From NCBI RefSeq assembly GCF_014502795.1, contig NZ_JACVHF010000013.1:1-64000 (forward strand): a DNA stretch of 64,000 nt, written 5' to 3'. Below are positions 17,391 to 24,840 of the stretch, in pieces. The position numbers were made by a program, and so were the translations under genes. Position 1 is the stretch's first letter. Each line of letters opens with the position of its first letter. The notes beneath the pieces are model-generated. The model did not search any database. It was given only the letters and a program-made list of their open reading frames with translations, and was not told the origin of the DNA. This DNA is from Heliobacterium chlorum (GTDB lineage: Bacteria; Bacillota; Desulfitobacteriia; Heliobacteriales; Heliobacteriaceae).

Positions 17391-17511
17391 GAATTGTAAA
17401 TTTCGTGAATTATATATTCGATAAATTGCATATTCCATGAATTGTATGTTCTGTGAATTGTGTACCCCATGAATTAATTGTATACTCCATGCGTTATGGA
17501 CTCCATACGTG
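17391..17511. repeat. 16-bp tandem repeat array
   Basis: The core (g/a)aatt recurs at 17391, 17407, 17423, 17439, 17455 and 17471, an exact 16-base period; after a 4-base insertion degenerate copies follow at 17491 and 17507. The unit is close to tccatgaattgtatat. It fills the gap between the XPB gene and its downstream partner. Confidence 0.8.
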
Positions 17512-17538
17512 GTGTGCATGAATGATATTCTCTATGGT

Positions 17539-19221
17539 TCAATCGTTGAGTTCTTCCGGTCGGACGATCGAGTACTTATACCCCTGCTCGGTAAGGAACA
17601 ACTGGCGGTTGGCCGCGAAGTCTTGGTCCCGGCTATTTGCAGTGACGAGGCTGTAAAAATAAGCCCGGTTGTCGCCGACTTTCGGGCGAAGCACCCGGCC
17701 AAGCCGCTGGGCTTCTTCCTGCCGAGAGCCGAAGGTACCGGAGACTTGGATCGCTACGTTGGCATCAGGCAGGTCGATGGCGAAGTTGGCCACTTTGGAC
17801 AAGACCAAGCGCTTTTGACTTCCTGATTTAAAGGCGTCATACAAGCGAATGCGCTCTTGGTTTGGCGTTTTCCCGGTGATGACAGGGATGCCGAGGACAG
17901 CAGCGATGGATTCAAGCTGATCGATGTACTGACCGAAGATGAGAACCTGATCGTCTGGATGCCGCTGTAAGAGGCGGTGCACCACGGCTTCTTTCTCGGG
18001 ATTTTCCGAGGCGATGCGAAATTTGGCGCGGCTGTCAGCGACAGCATAAGGCAGACGCATAGGTCCGGGCATGGGAACGCGCACTTCGATGCAGTGAGCC
18101 GAGGCGATCCATCCTTTTTTCTCAAGTTCCTTCCAGGGGACATCGAACTTTTTCGGCCCAATGAGGCTGAATACGTCTTCTTCGAGCCCGTCCTCACGAA
18201 TTAAGGTGGCCGTCAGGCCTAAGCGGCGCTTGGCCTGAATCTCTGCGGTGACGCGGAAGACCGGCGCCGGCAGAAGGTGGACTTCGTCATAGACGATAAA
18301 GCCCCAGTTCTTTTTTGTGAAAATCTCCAGGTGGGGGAAGTGGCTGCTTTTATCTTGGCGGTAGGCCAGGATTTGGTAGGTGGTGATCGTTACGGGGCGG
18401 ATCTCTTTTATTTCGCCGCTATATTCCCCGATCTGGTCTTCCGTCAAGGTGGTTTTAGCGAGTAGTTCCTGTCGCCACTGGCGAAGGGCCGTAATGTTTG
18501 TCGTGATGATGAGGGTCTCCGTTTGGAGCTGCCCCATCAAGGCCATGGCGGTGACTGTTTTGCCGGCACCGCAGGGGAGCACGATCACACCGCTGCCACC
18601 CCGGTTGGATCCGCCGGCGTAAAAAGCATCGGCGGCCATTTGTTGGTAGTCCCGTAATGCCAAGGCTTGTCCTTGCGAAGTGACTGACCGCAGGGACATG
18701 GGACATGTCGTGCCTTGTTCGTATCCGGCCAGGTCTTCCACGGGGAAGCCTAGCTTGATCAAGGCTTGTTTTACATGCCCCCGCATCATGGGGTTTACCG
18801 GGATCCGCTGACCTTCCACGGGTCCCCGGAAGTATGACTGAAGTTTTTTATGACTGGCGATTTCCTGAATGGCATAGGGATCGTCGGAGACTAAAAACAG
18901 GCCGCAGTCTTCCTGAATCAGTTTGATCCGGCCAAAGCGCTGCACTTGGTCTTCAATTTCCTGGCGGACGTTCTGCGGAAGATCAAACTTGCTGTATTTT
19001 TCTAGGGCGGTAAGGATGTGCTCGGCAGTGAGGCCGCTTGCGGCGGCGTTCCAGAGAGATAGGGGAGAAAGCCGGTATGTATGGATGTGTTCCGGGCTTT
19101 TTTCCAAATCGGAAAACTGGGCCACTTCGTCCCGAGCGGATTGAAAAAGAGGGTTGTCCACTTCAAGCAACAGACTGAAATCGCCTTGAACGATGATTGG
19201 GTTTGATGGCTGATAGCTCAT
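17539..19221 (-). CDS. XPB-type superfamily 2 DNA helicase
   Basis: 560 residues, the normal size for bacterial XPB. The N-terminal 180 residues hold the XPB/Ssl2 damage-recognition-like domain. Helicase motifs follow: I LPCGAGKTVTA near residue 218, II VYDEVHLLP near 310, III GLTATLIRED near 338, containing the RED motif diagnostic of XPB, and VI QRLGRVLRPK near 505. It is an ATP-dependent 3'-5' translocase, expected in nucleotide-excision repair-like or transcription-associated processes. AAGGAG lies about 12 bases before ATG 19221. The ORF is intact, unlike most neighbours to its left. Confidence 0.92.
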   Translation of the reverse strand: MSYQPSNPIIVQGDFSLLLEVDNPLFQSARDEVAQFSDLEKSPEHIHTYRLSPLSLWNAAASGLTAEHILTALEKYSKFDLPQNVRQEIEDQVQRFGRIKLIQEDCGLFLVSDDPYAIQEIASHKKLQSYFRGPVEGQRIPVNPMMRGHVKQALIKLGFPVEDLAGYEQGTTCPMSLRSVTSQGQALALRDYQQMAADAFYAGGSNRGGSGVIVLPCGAGKTVTAMALMGQLQTETLIITTNITALRQWRQELLAKTTLTEDQIGEYSGEIKEIRPVTITTYQILAYRQDKSSHFPHLEIFTKKNWGFIVYDEVHLLPAPVFRVTAEIQAKRRLGLTATLIREDGLEEDVFSLIGPKKFDVPWKELEKKGWIASAHCIEVRVPMPGPMRLPYAVADSRAKFRIASENPEKEAVVHRLLQRHPDDQVLIFGQYIDQLESIAAVLGIPVITGKTPNQERIRLYDAFKSGSQKRLVLSKVANFAIDLPDANVAIQVSGTFGSRQEEAQRLGRVLRPKVGDNRAYFYSLVTANSRDQDFAANRQLFLTEQGYKYSIVRPEELND

Positions 19222-19722
19222 AAGAAGGGATGTGCTCCTTGCTGGGATTTATGTTCTTGAATTGTTGGTATTATTATAGTATAGATGGGGCAACTCGTGT
19301 ATTTTTACATGAATTCCGCTTAAATACGCGGTGGGATAGGTCGAAAGATCATTGGCGGTGATTCAAACAATTTCTTCAGAGCGATAACAGGTTCATCCTT
19401 TTGGAGAGTAGAATTATTATGAGAAGATAAAATAGTCGGCAATTGAAATGAGTAGACCTGTCTTTAGCGGCCAAAGCACATTCGAAATGCTTCATTTTAA
19501 TGGCTCGATTTTTACCAAGTAGAAGACCTAATCCCAAGGTCGACAAGAACCCCCTATCGCCTCATAACGAAGTGATAGGGGGTTCTTGTTTTCACTTTAA
19601 TTCTGCCGGTACAAATCCAATACAACATCTCCCTTTCTTTCCCAGGCCGGGACAAGCTATGTGTTGCTTCTTTATCTCATAACAATTAGACAGGCACACC
19701 TGGTGAAGGGGGAAACCAATCG
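19222..19722. other. Intergenic region with orphan terminator
   Basis: Five hundred bases between the divergent XPB and ParA genes. It holds one perfect 16-bp hairpin (19543-19558 with 19574-19589) followed by T-rich sequence on the plus strand, but no plus-strand gene upstream of it. The AT-rich part next to 19221 presumably carries the XPB promoter; no boxes are clear. Confidence 0.5.
19543..19593 (+). terminator. Orphan terminator upstream of parA-like gene
   Basis: acaagaaccccctatc pairs perfectly with its complement 15 bases later, followed by T-rich DNA. It insulates the ParA gene from read-through. Confidence 0.75.
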
Positions 19723-20676
19723 ATGATCATATCGGTAATCAATTATAAAGGCGGTGTAGGTAAGACAACCATGACCGCCAATATTGCGGCTGAGATGGCT
19801 TACCGTGGCAAAAAAGTACTTGTTCTTGACTTAGATCCGCAGACAAATTTGACATTTTCCTTTTTGACGGTAGAGCAATGGCAGCATGCTTATCAACATC
19901 AAACGATTAAACGTTGGTATGATGCCTTCATTGATAAGGACGAGGAACTGGACTTGAAAGATTTTATCACCCGACCAGAACGAGCCCATAAACGATTGCG
20001 TGCATTAGAAGCGACTGGAATCTTGGACTTAATCCCGTCTCACTTGGGCTTAGTGAACGTAGATAATGATTTGGCCATAAAAATATGGAAAGGGAATCAA
20101 GGCGTCACGGAACGATCCCATCGCTACGAATATTTGCGTATCCTGTCCCGATTGAAGACAGGCCTTATCCCCTTGGCGAAGAACGAATACGACATCATAT
20201 TGATCGACTGCCCCCCCAATTTGAACTACGTCACCCAAACAGCCATCATTGCCAGTGATGGACTGCTCATTCCGGCGAAACCGGACTATCTATCTACCTT
20301 GGGAATCAGTGAATTAAAGCAGCATTTGAATCAATTGATTGAAGATTATAATTCAAAGGCGCAAATGGAGCCTTATGGATACAAACCCATTTGTCCCTAT
20401 TGGCTCGGGGTTGTTTTTACGATGGTAGGTTTGTGGAAAAACGAGCCTTACCAAACGTTGCAGGATTATATCGATAGGGTAAAACGCCAGCAAATCGGTA
20501 CTTTTGAAACGCTCATCACCGAAAACAAAACCGATTATAGTGAAGCCCCAGAAAAGGGTATCCCCGTCGTACTTACGCCGGCAAGTAAGGATAGATATGC
20601 CTCGATCCACATGCGATTAAAAGCATTGACGAGCGAAGTGGAGGCGAAAATTCAACAAATGAAGAGCGGGAGATGA
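19723..20676 (+). CDS. ParA/Soj-type ATPase
   Basis: 317 residues. Deviant Walker A NYKGGVGKTTMTAN (residues 7-20), VLVLDLDPQTNLTFSF with the A' aspartate, and Walker B IILIDCPPNLNY with TAIIASDGLLIPAKPDYLST. These define a dimerising ParA ATPase that binds DNA or membrane and positions a cargo. ATG 19723 follows AGGGGGAAACC. The next gene starts five bases after its stop, a tight operon. No parB or parS-like gene is visible. It sits between two copies of the DUF1659 cassette and next to XPB, so a plasmid or integrative-element origin is possible. Confidence 0.9.
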   Translation: MIISVINYKGGVGKTTMTANIAAEMAYRGKKVLVLDLDPQTNLTFSFLTVEQWQHAYQHQTIKRWYDAFIDKDEELDLKDFITRPERAHKRLRALEATGILDLIPSHLGLVNVDNDLAIKIWKGNQGVTERSHRYEYLRILSRLKTGLIPLAKNEYDIILIDCPPNLNYVTQTAIIASDGLLIPAKPDYLSTLGISELKQHLNQLIEDYNSKAQMEPYGYKPICPYWLGVVFTMVGLWKNEPYQTLQDYIDRVKRQQIGTFETLITENKTDYSEAPEKGIPVVLTPASKDRYASIHMRLKALTSEVEAKIQQMKSGR

Positions 20677-20681
20677 AGTGA

Positions 20682-21263
20682 ATGACCCACAGAAAGGATG
20701 AGTTATCGAATCTATTGATGACATTTGCGGTTGCGTTACAGGAAATATCTCCAGAAGAATATGAGCAACTTATCCAAGGAAAAGGGAGTTGGCGATTCGT
20801 CTCAAACCGTTATCATCAATGCCCGCGAGAACCAAATCCAATGGAAACCATACTATCTGATGATCCCGTGGATGGATCTATCGAGGAACGCGAGAATGGT
20901 TTTATGGATAGTTCCGATTCGTATCGTCAAGAAACGAAAGAAAAACCGCAACGAAGGAAGACCAAAGGGGAATCGAAATCGACAACTCCAAAAGATTCTC
21001 TAATGGTAAATGAAGAATTAATTCAGCAATCGGCAAACTTGTTGCTTACCTATGATAACCGTGAAGAAGCTCGTAGTTACATCATGAATGCAAAACATCT
21101 CTCGAAAAAAGCGGATTTAGAGAAACTGGCTGGCCTATTGAACATTCGTATCCGAAAATCAGAAGCCAAGTCAAATATCCTCGATCGAATTGTGGAAGCG
21201 ACGGCGGGGCTAAAAGCAAACACGATGGCTATTGAAATGACGAACGTAAGACGACGGGATTGA
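20682..21263 (+). CDS. ParA partner with SAP-like C-terminus
   Basis: 193 residues. A helical N-terminus (LLMTFAVALQEISPEEYEQL) is joined by a polar, charged linker (about 55-105) to LIQQSANLLLTYDNREEARS and a C-terminal HLSKKADLEKLAGLLNIRI..KSEAKSNILDRIVEATAG. The latter resembles a SAP-type DNA-binding helix-extended-helix (L..LA..L.I....K..ll..I). I infer a DNA-binding partner or cargo adaptor for the ParA gene, from which it is separated by five bases. The family is not otherwise known to me. Confidence 0.6.
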   Translation: MTHRKDELSNLLMTFAVALQEISPEEYEQLIQGKGSWRFVSNRYHQCPREPNPMETILSDDPVDGSIEERENGFMDSSDSYRQETKEKPQRRKTKGESKSTTPKDSLMVNEELIQQSANLLLTYDNREEARSYIMNAKHLSKKADLEKLAGLLNIRIRKSEAKSNILDRIVEATAGLKANTMAIEMTNVRRRD

Positions 21264-21337
21264 GTTCCCTCTACCGAAAGAGATTTGACCCATGGACATC
21301 CGTGTCAAGTTACAACTCATATAATCGGTAGTTTTGC

Positions 21338-21370
21338 ACAAGAAAACCCCTGCTAACCAATAGCAGGGGC
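21338..21370 (-). terminator. Terminator of cassette 2
   Basis: Perfect 9-bp stem (gcccctgct with agcaggggt, allowing one G-U) followed by T4 on the minus strand. Confidence 0.75.
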
Positions 21371-21380
21371 TTACAATTTG

Positions 21381-21533
21381 TTACACCTGTCCTTTTAGGA
21401 TTTCCACGTTCTTAGCCAGTTCGCTGATGGCACTGCTCAGCGTTTCGAGCCTTCCCTCCATGCGAATGAGCAGGTATGAGGCGATCGCCACGGGAAACCC
21501 CACATTGGCCACGGACTCTAGGAGACCGTCCAC
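21381..21533 (-). CDS. YvrJ family small protein (cassette 2)
   Basis: 50 residues from GTG 21533 with AAGGAGGTG upstream. Compared with copy 1 it has E for Q at residue 6 and G for E near the end. Most other DNA differences are silent. One membrane-like segment and an amphipathic helix, as in copy 1. Confidence 0.8.
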   Translation of the reverse strand: MDGLLESVANVGFPVAIASYLLIRMEGRLETLSSAISELAKNVEILKGQV

Positions 21534-21593
21534 GTCTTTTGCACCTCCTTGATGTCATTTGAAGTGAAAGAGATTTAAGTTGAAGATCAGAGA

Positions 21594-21637
21594 GGACCGG
21601 GAACGATGTCTATCTTTCAGTTCCCGGTCCCTTTTTT
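21594..21637 (+). terminator. Plus-oriented hairpin inside cassette 2
   Basis: Stem 21594-21604 with 21620-21630 plus T6, the exact counterpart of 11615-11658. Confidence 0.6.
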
Positions 21638-21678
21638 ATGGGGATGGCTCTTTCTTTGCCGTATCCCCGGGTTTATTC

Positions 21679-21903
21679 TTATGGGTTGTAGAGGTCGGTC
21701 ACGTTTGAGGAGACCATGCGGACGTCTTTTTTGCCGATCAGGTCCCCGCCAGAGGTCGTGAACACGTTGTTGGCGATGATGGTGTCCATGACGGTGGTTA
21801 CTTCGTCCGTCGTGAGGCCCGCCTTGGGGTCGCGGACCCGCAGCACCACGTCGCGGCCCAGTTGGTTGGTAAATACCAACTCAAGGGTTTCTTTCGTTGC
21901 CAT
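21679..21903 (-). CDS. DUF2922 family protein (cassette 2)
   Basis: 74 residues from ATG 21903, AAGGAGGTG upstream. Identical to copy 1 except T for S in KAGLTTDE. Middle gene of the operon. The near-identity at protein level, with several silent DNA changes, implies that both copies have been under selection since duplication. Confidence 0.85.
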   Translation of the reverse strand: MATKETLELVFTNQLGRDVVLRVRDPKAGLTTDEVTTVMDTIIANNVFTTSGGDLIGKKDVRMVSSNVTDLYNP

Positions 21904-22015
21904 CGAATTGTCACCTCCTTGAGAGGCCGGGCGGAGGATGCAGAATTCTACCCGGTCGAGTTTTATGTGCGTTGAGTTACGGTTATGAAAGGGCTTGTCT
22001 CAGCTTCACCGGGCC

Positions 22016-22240
22016 TTAGGCTTCGACTAAGGCGTTTTGGTCGATCCGGGAGATGCGGCTGACAGGGATACTCATCAAGCTCGCCAGGCCTTGAGCGGTG
22101 GTAAAAACGTTTACGTCGGTGGCACTGGGCTTCAAGCCTTTGTAATCCCGGTTTTGCACCAGCGGCTCCCCTTTGCTGTTCGTGCCCGTTTGGACCGATA
22201 AGCGCAGACTGGCGGTGATAGCGGATTTGTTGATAGCCAT
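22016..22240 (-). CDS. DUF1659 family protein (cassette 2)
   Basis: 74 residues from ATG 22240, AAGGAGGTCAGATAG upstream. Three substitutions from copy 1 (V9I, G41S-type, A53G-type), all conservative. First gene of the operon. Unknown function. Confidence 0.85.
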   Translation of the reverse strand: MAINKSAITASLRLSVQTGTNSKGEPLVQNRDYKGLKPSATDVNVFTTAQGLASLMSIPVSRISRIDQNALVEA

Positions 22241-22288
22241 TCTATCTGACCTCCTTTTCGAACGTTTGTTTGTGCCGGCTACGGTTTT

Positions 22289-22317
22289 AATGTACCAGAG
22301 GAATGGAAATTGGACAA
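22289..22317 (-). promoter_or_regulatory. Sigma-A-like promoter of cassette 2
   Basis: TTGTCC (22317-22312), 17 bases, TACATT (22294-22289) on the minus strand, identical to copy 1. Confidence 0.55.
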
Positions 22318-22460
22318 ACCCTCTGAGGACGGATTAGGCCTGATAAATAGCACATACGTTCCAATACCTCCCAATATCTACTAAAATCTTAAGAACACAT
22401 GTTCGATAAATCGATTTGGTTCTTCTTTTTTTGAGGTTAAGTGATAAGTTACTTCATAAA

Positions 22461-22671
22461 TCACTAATAAAAAAAGACCTCGTAATTACTTACGAGGCAT
22501 GAACAGGGAGGACTTGGAATTACTGGGGTACTATTTTTATATATGCTGCGAACCCAAAGGGCATGTCCTAAAAGTGCCCTTTATTTAGTTTATAATCTCC
22601 TGCCGGGGTCTACATAAAATGTGAGGGAGTCCGTTTTGACGACGGACTCCCTCAAGAGGTAGGAGATGAAT
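22461..22671. other. Intergenic hairpin region
   Basis: Contains a minus-strand terminator-like hairpin (gcctcgtaagt.. with acgaggtc and a T7 run on the minus strand, about 22466-22499) and, at 22623-22653, a perfect 12-bp stem-loop (gagggagtccgt) without a T run just before the 22672 ORF. Confidence 0.5.
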
Positions 22672-22791
22672 ATGAGCGGTTGCACTAGCCAGGAACCGGT
22701 TACGAAGGTGCACAAAAAGCAGCGCAACAAGAAATATTTTCTCCATTTAAATGGAAGTATAAACTTTTTTACGGGTTTTTCCGAAACTTAA
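22672..22791 (+). CDS. Hypothetical 39-residue protein
   Basis: ATG 22672 lies six bases after AGGAG; a second ATG at 22666 overlaps the ribosome site. The product is MSGCTSQEPVTKVHKKQRNK plus a short hydrophobic tail. It directly follows the 12-bp hairpin. No recognised family. A distantly similar GC..EPVT string is encoded at 50942-50970. Whether it is expressed is unclear. Confidence 0.3.
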   Translation: MSGCTSQEPVTKVHKKQRNKKYFLHLNGSINFFTGFSET

Positions 22792-22855
22792 AGAACAATG
22801 CGTTGCGAATACCTTTTGAATTGCCTATGATAGGAAATAGGAGGGGGATGTAGCA

Positions 22856-23167
22856 ATGATTGTAACAACGGGCAAAGACTTGTTTGTCGACGAAAGAGGA
22901 AATTACTTTATCCCTGTTCATGTCCAAAACAAAGAAGTGCAGTTAGCAAACGCCTTTAATGTTCTTGCATTCGAAAACGTATTGGACCAGGAATATTACG
23001 ATGAACACAAAAACGAAAAAATTGGATTCACGATCGCGAATAGATTAAAAGCGAGAATTGAGCTCTTCAAAAGAAATTACATACAGCAAAATATTTATCC
23101 TTTAGAAGAATTGTATAACGGCGGATACGAAGTAGCCTTTGTACCGGTATACGAACCGAGTGTGTAA
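22856..23167 (+). CDS. Hypothetical protein
   Basis: 103 residues from ATG 22856, with AGGAGGGGGATGTAGCA directly before it, a very strong ribosome site. The protein is soluble, with VDERGNYFIPVHVQNKEVQL and an IANRLKARIELFKRNY helix. No domain recognised. Composition and codon use match the genuine genes around it, so I think it is expressed. Confidence 0.6.
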   Translation: MIVTTGKDLFVDERGNYFIPVHVQNKEVQLANAFNVLAFENVLDQEYYDEHKNEKIGFTIANRLKARIELFKRNYIQQNIYPLEELYNGGYEVAFVPVYEPSV

Positions 23168-23255
23168 AACATACGAATTTTGACGGAATATTACGATCGA
23201 TAGTTTGTCTATCCTCCCCAGATTCATCCTATGATGGAATCGTGGGGGTGGATAG

Positions 23256-23477
23256 ATGAAGGTTGTTTTTATGCCACATGTAGATCCACAAAACGCAGTA
23301 TACGAGTCAGAATTTGATGCTGCCGAAATATCAGCGCTTATAGGCAGTGATTATGTAGTCATACAGGAGCCAGAGAAAACTTCACATTACAAAGTAAAGT
23401 CTAGGATATTAAAAGTCGACACGAACAAAAATGTTAAACACTTGTACGTAGCTGTGGAAAAGAAGTATGAGCGATAA
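23256..23477 (+). CDS. Hypothetical small protein
   Basis: 73 residues from ATG 23256 with GGGGGTGGATAG upstream. MKVVFMPHVDPQNAVYESEF and YKVKSRILKVDTNKNVKHLY suggest a small mixed alpha/beta fold. Followed by a weak hairpin. Not recognised. Confidence 0.5.
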   Translation: MKVVFMPHVDPQNAVYESEFDAAEISALIGSDYVVIQEPEKTSHYKVKSRILKVDTNKNVKHLYVAVEKKYER

Positions 23478-23623
23478 GACACTCTTCGGGGTGTTTTCTT
23501 TTTAGAATTGGTTTATTTCCTATAAAATACATCCTCCTTATTGAAATGTGAATATTTAATGGTAAACTATAAAACACGAAGTGTTCCTATGAATATAGCG
23601 AACGGAGTTTAGGGCCAGTGAAC

Positions 23624-24541
23624 ATGAAAAAAATGAAAAAGCTGCTTACCGTATCTTCCTTCATAGCATTTTTCTTTGGAGTAATACTGTTAAGCCTACT
23701 ACCGACAAAAGCATACGCTTGGCAAACTAAAGAAGAAGTTGATAAGTTTAATTTTATAGGTACTATCTATGAATTCTCCTCTAAGGAAGACACCGCAACG
23801 CCTACGAAGAAGTATGTACCCAAGTTTAAAACTCGGCCATATGTCCTATACCGTATGGGTAATACGGTATTTGGATGTCAACCCGATCTGTCTTTCGTCG
23901 GAAAAGATGAAATCGATTGGGCTGATGTGAGGATATTACTAGATAATTATAGCGGGGAAGACATAATCTCCATAAATGGTAAGCCGTGGAAAGCAGATCC
24001 TTGGGCGGTAAAAAAATTTGGGGATAGATACAATGCTAGACTAAACCATCGAGAAGTATTTGGTTGGACAAGAACACTACCTATGGAGGCTTACCCTAAG
24101 CTTCCCGAGTCTGGACATATATCTGTAAACGTCTTTGGGGAGTTCCGAGTTGGAAGTGTATGGACAAATGATACTGCAGAACCCCTGTGGTTGTCGGTTT
24201 CACCATTCTGGCGTAATGAAGTTCCATACATACCGATTAAAGATGTTCTATCTCCTTTAGGTGCATCTTTCACGTTTGACTTAGCTCTAAATGATACGAC
24301 GATAAAAGCGAATGGACATACTGTGATTGTACATCCAGGTAGTCAGATAATTTATGTTGATGAAAAGGAAGTAAATATTGGCTGCAACCCTTTGAACATA
24401 GACGAAATAATGTGTGTACCAGCTAAAGTTGCGGAATACCTCGGGTTTACAGTAGATACCTTTTATGCAGTCGATAGATATTCACCAGAGAAAGGGTATT
24501 CGACGAAAGACCATATAGAACGTATAACGGTTACAAAATAG
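23624..24541 (+). CDS. Secreted protein with copper-amine-oxidase-like stalk domain
   Basis: I choose ATG 23624 rather than GTG 23618. A signal peptide (MKKMKKLLTVSSF..LLPTKAYA, 30 residues) would send it across the membrane. The C-terminal third (IPIKDVLSPLGASFTFDLAL, TIKANGHTVIVHPGSQIIYV, MCVPAKVAEYLGFTVDTF) is a stalk domain of the Cu_amine_oxidN1 type, common in clostridial surface proteins. The middle is unknown and has paired cysteines (FGCQPD, IGCNPLNIDEIMC). Role in the cell wall is likely, but not defined. Confidence 0.7.
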   Translation: MKKMKKLLTVSSFIAFFFGVILLSLLPTKAYAWQTKEEVDKFNFIGTIYEFSSKEDTATPTKKYVPKFKTRPYVLYRMGNTVFGCQPDLSFVGKDEIDWADVRILLDNYSGEDIISINGKPWKADPWAVKKFGDRYNARLNHREVFGWTRTLPMEAYPKLPESGHISVNVFGEFRVGSVWTNDTAEPLWLSVSPFWRNEVPYIPIKDVLSPLGASFTFDLALNDTTIKANGHTVIVHPGSQIIYVDEKEVNIGCNPLNIDEIMCVPAKVAEYLGFTVDTFYAVDRYSPEKGYSTKDHIERITVTK

Positions 24542-24638
24542 TAAAAGTCCAGAGCGAAACAGCAAACATAGAAAAGAACGTAAGCCGAGATCTTCTCCGT
24601 TATTTTACGTGAAACTAATTTCATATAAAACATGATTA

Positions 24639-24668
24639 AAACCGTCCTTATTCAGGGCGGTTTTGTTA
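24639..24668 (+). terminator. Terminator after 23624 gene
   Basis: aaaccgtcct/agggcggttt stem with a T-rich tail, about 100 bases after the stop. Confidence 0.65.
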
Positions 24669-24840
24669 GTTCCGATCACTAGTTGACTAAATCAGTCCCG
24701 TCCGAGGTAGGGGCTCTTCTCCAAATAATTTAATATAGTTAACACTTTCGCTAAAGGAAAAATATGGCCGACGTAGAAATAATAATAACCAAAATATCTA
24801 AGCTTATACCAAAATTTAATTTGGAATTAGGAGGGTGCAA

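Larger units (their letters stand above)
21338..22460 (-). repeat. Duplicated DUF1659-DUF2922-YvrJ cassette, copy 2
   Basis: Second copy of the 11350-12470 block, same orientation, same gene order, promoter, internal hairpin and terminator. The left edge begins in the terminator and the right edge ends at gaggttaagtgataag, after which the two copies have unrelated DNA. Confidence 0.9.

Noticed and set aside
17391-17511. CRISPR-like array
   Set aside because: The 16-base repeats are contiguous, without spacers, and no cas gene is in the window.
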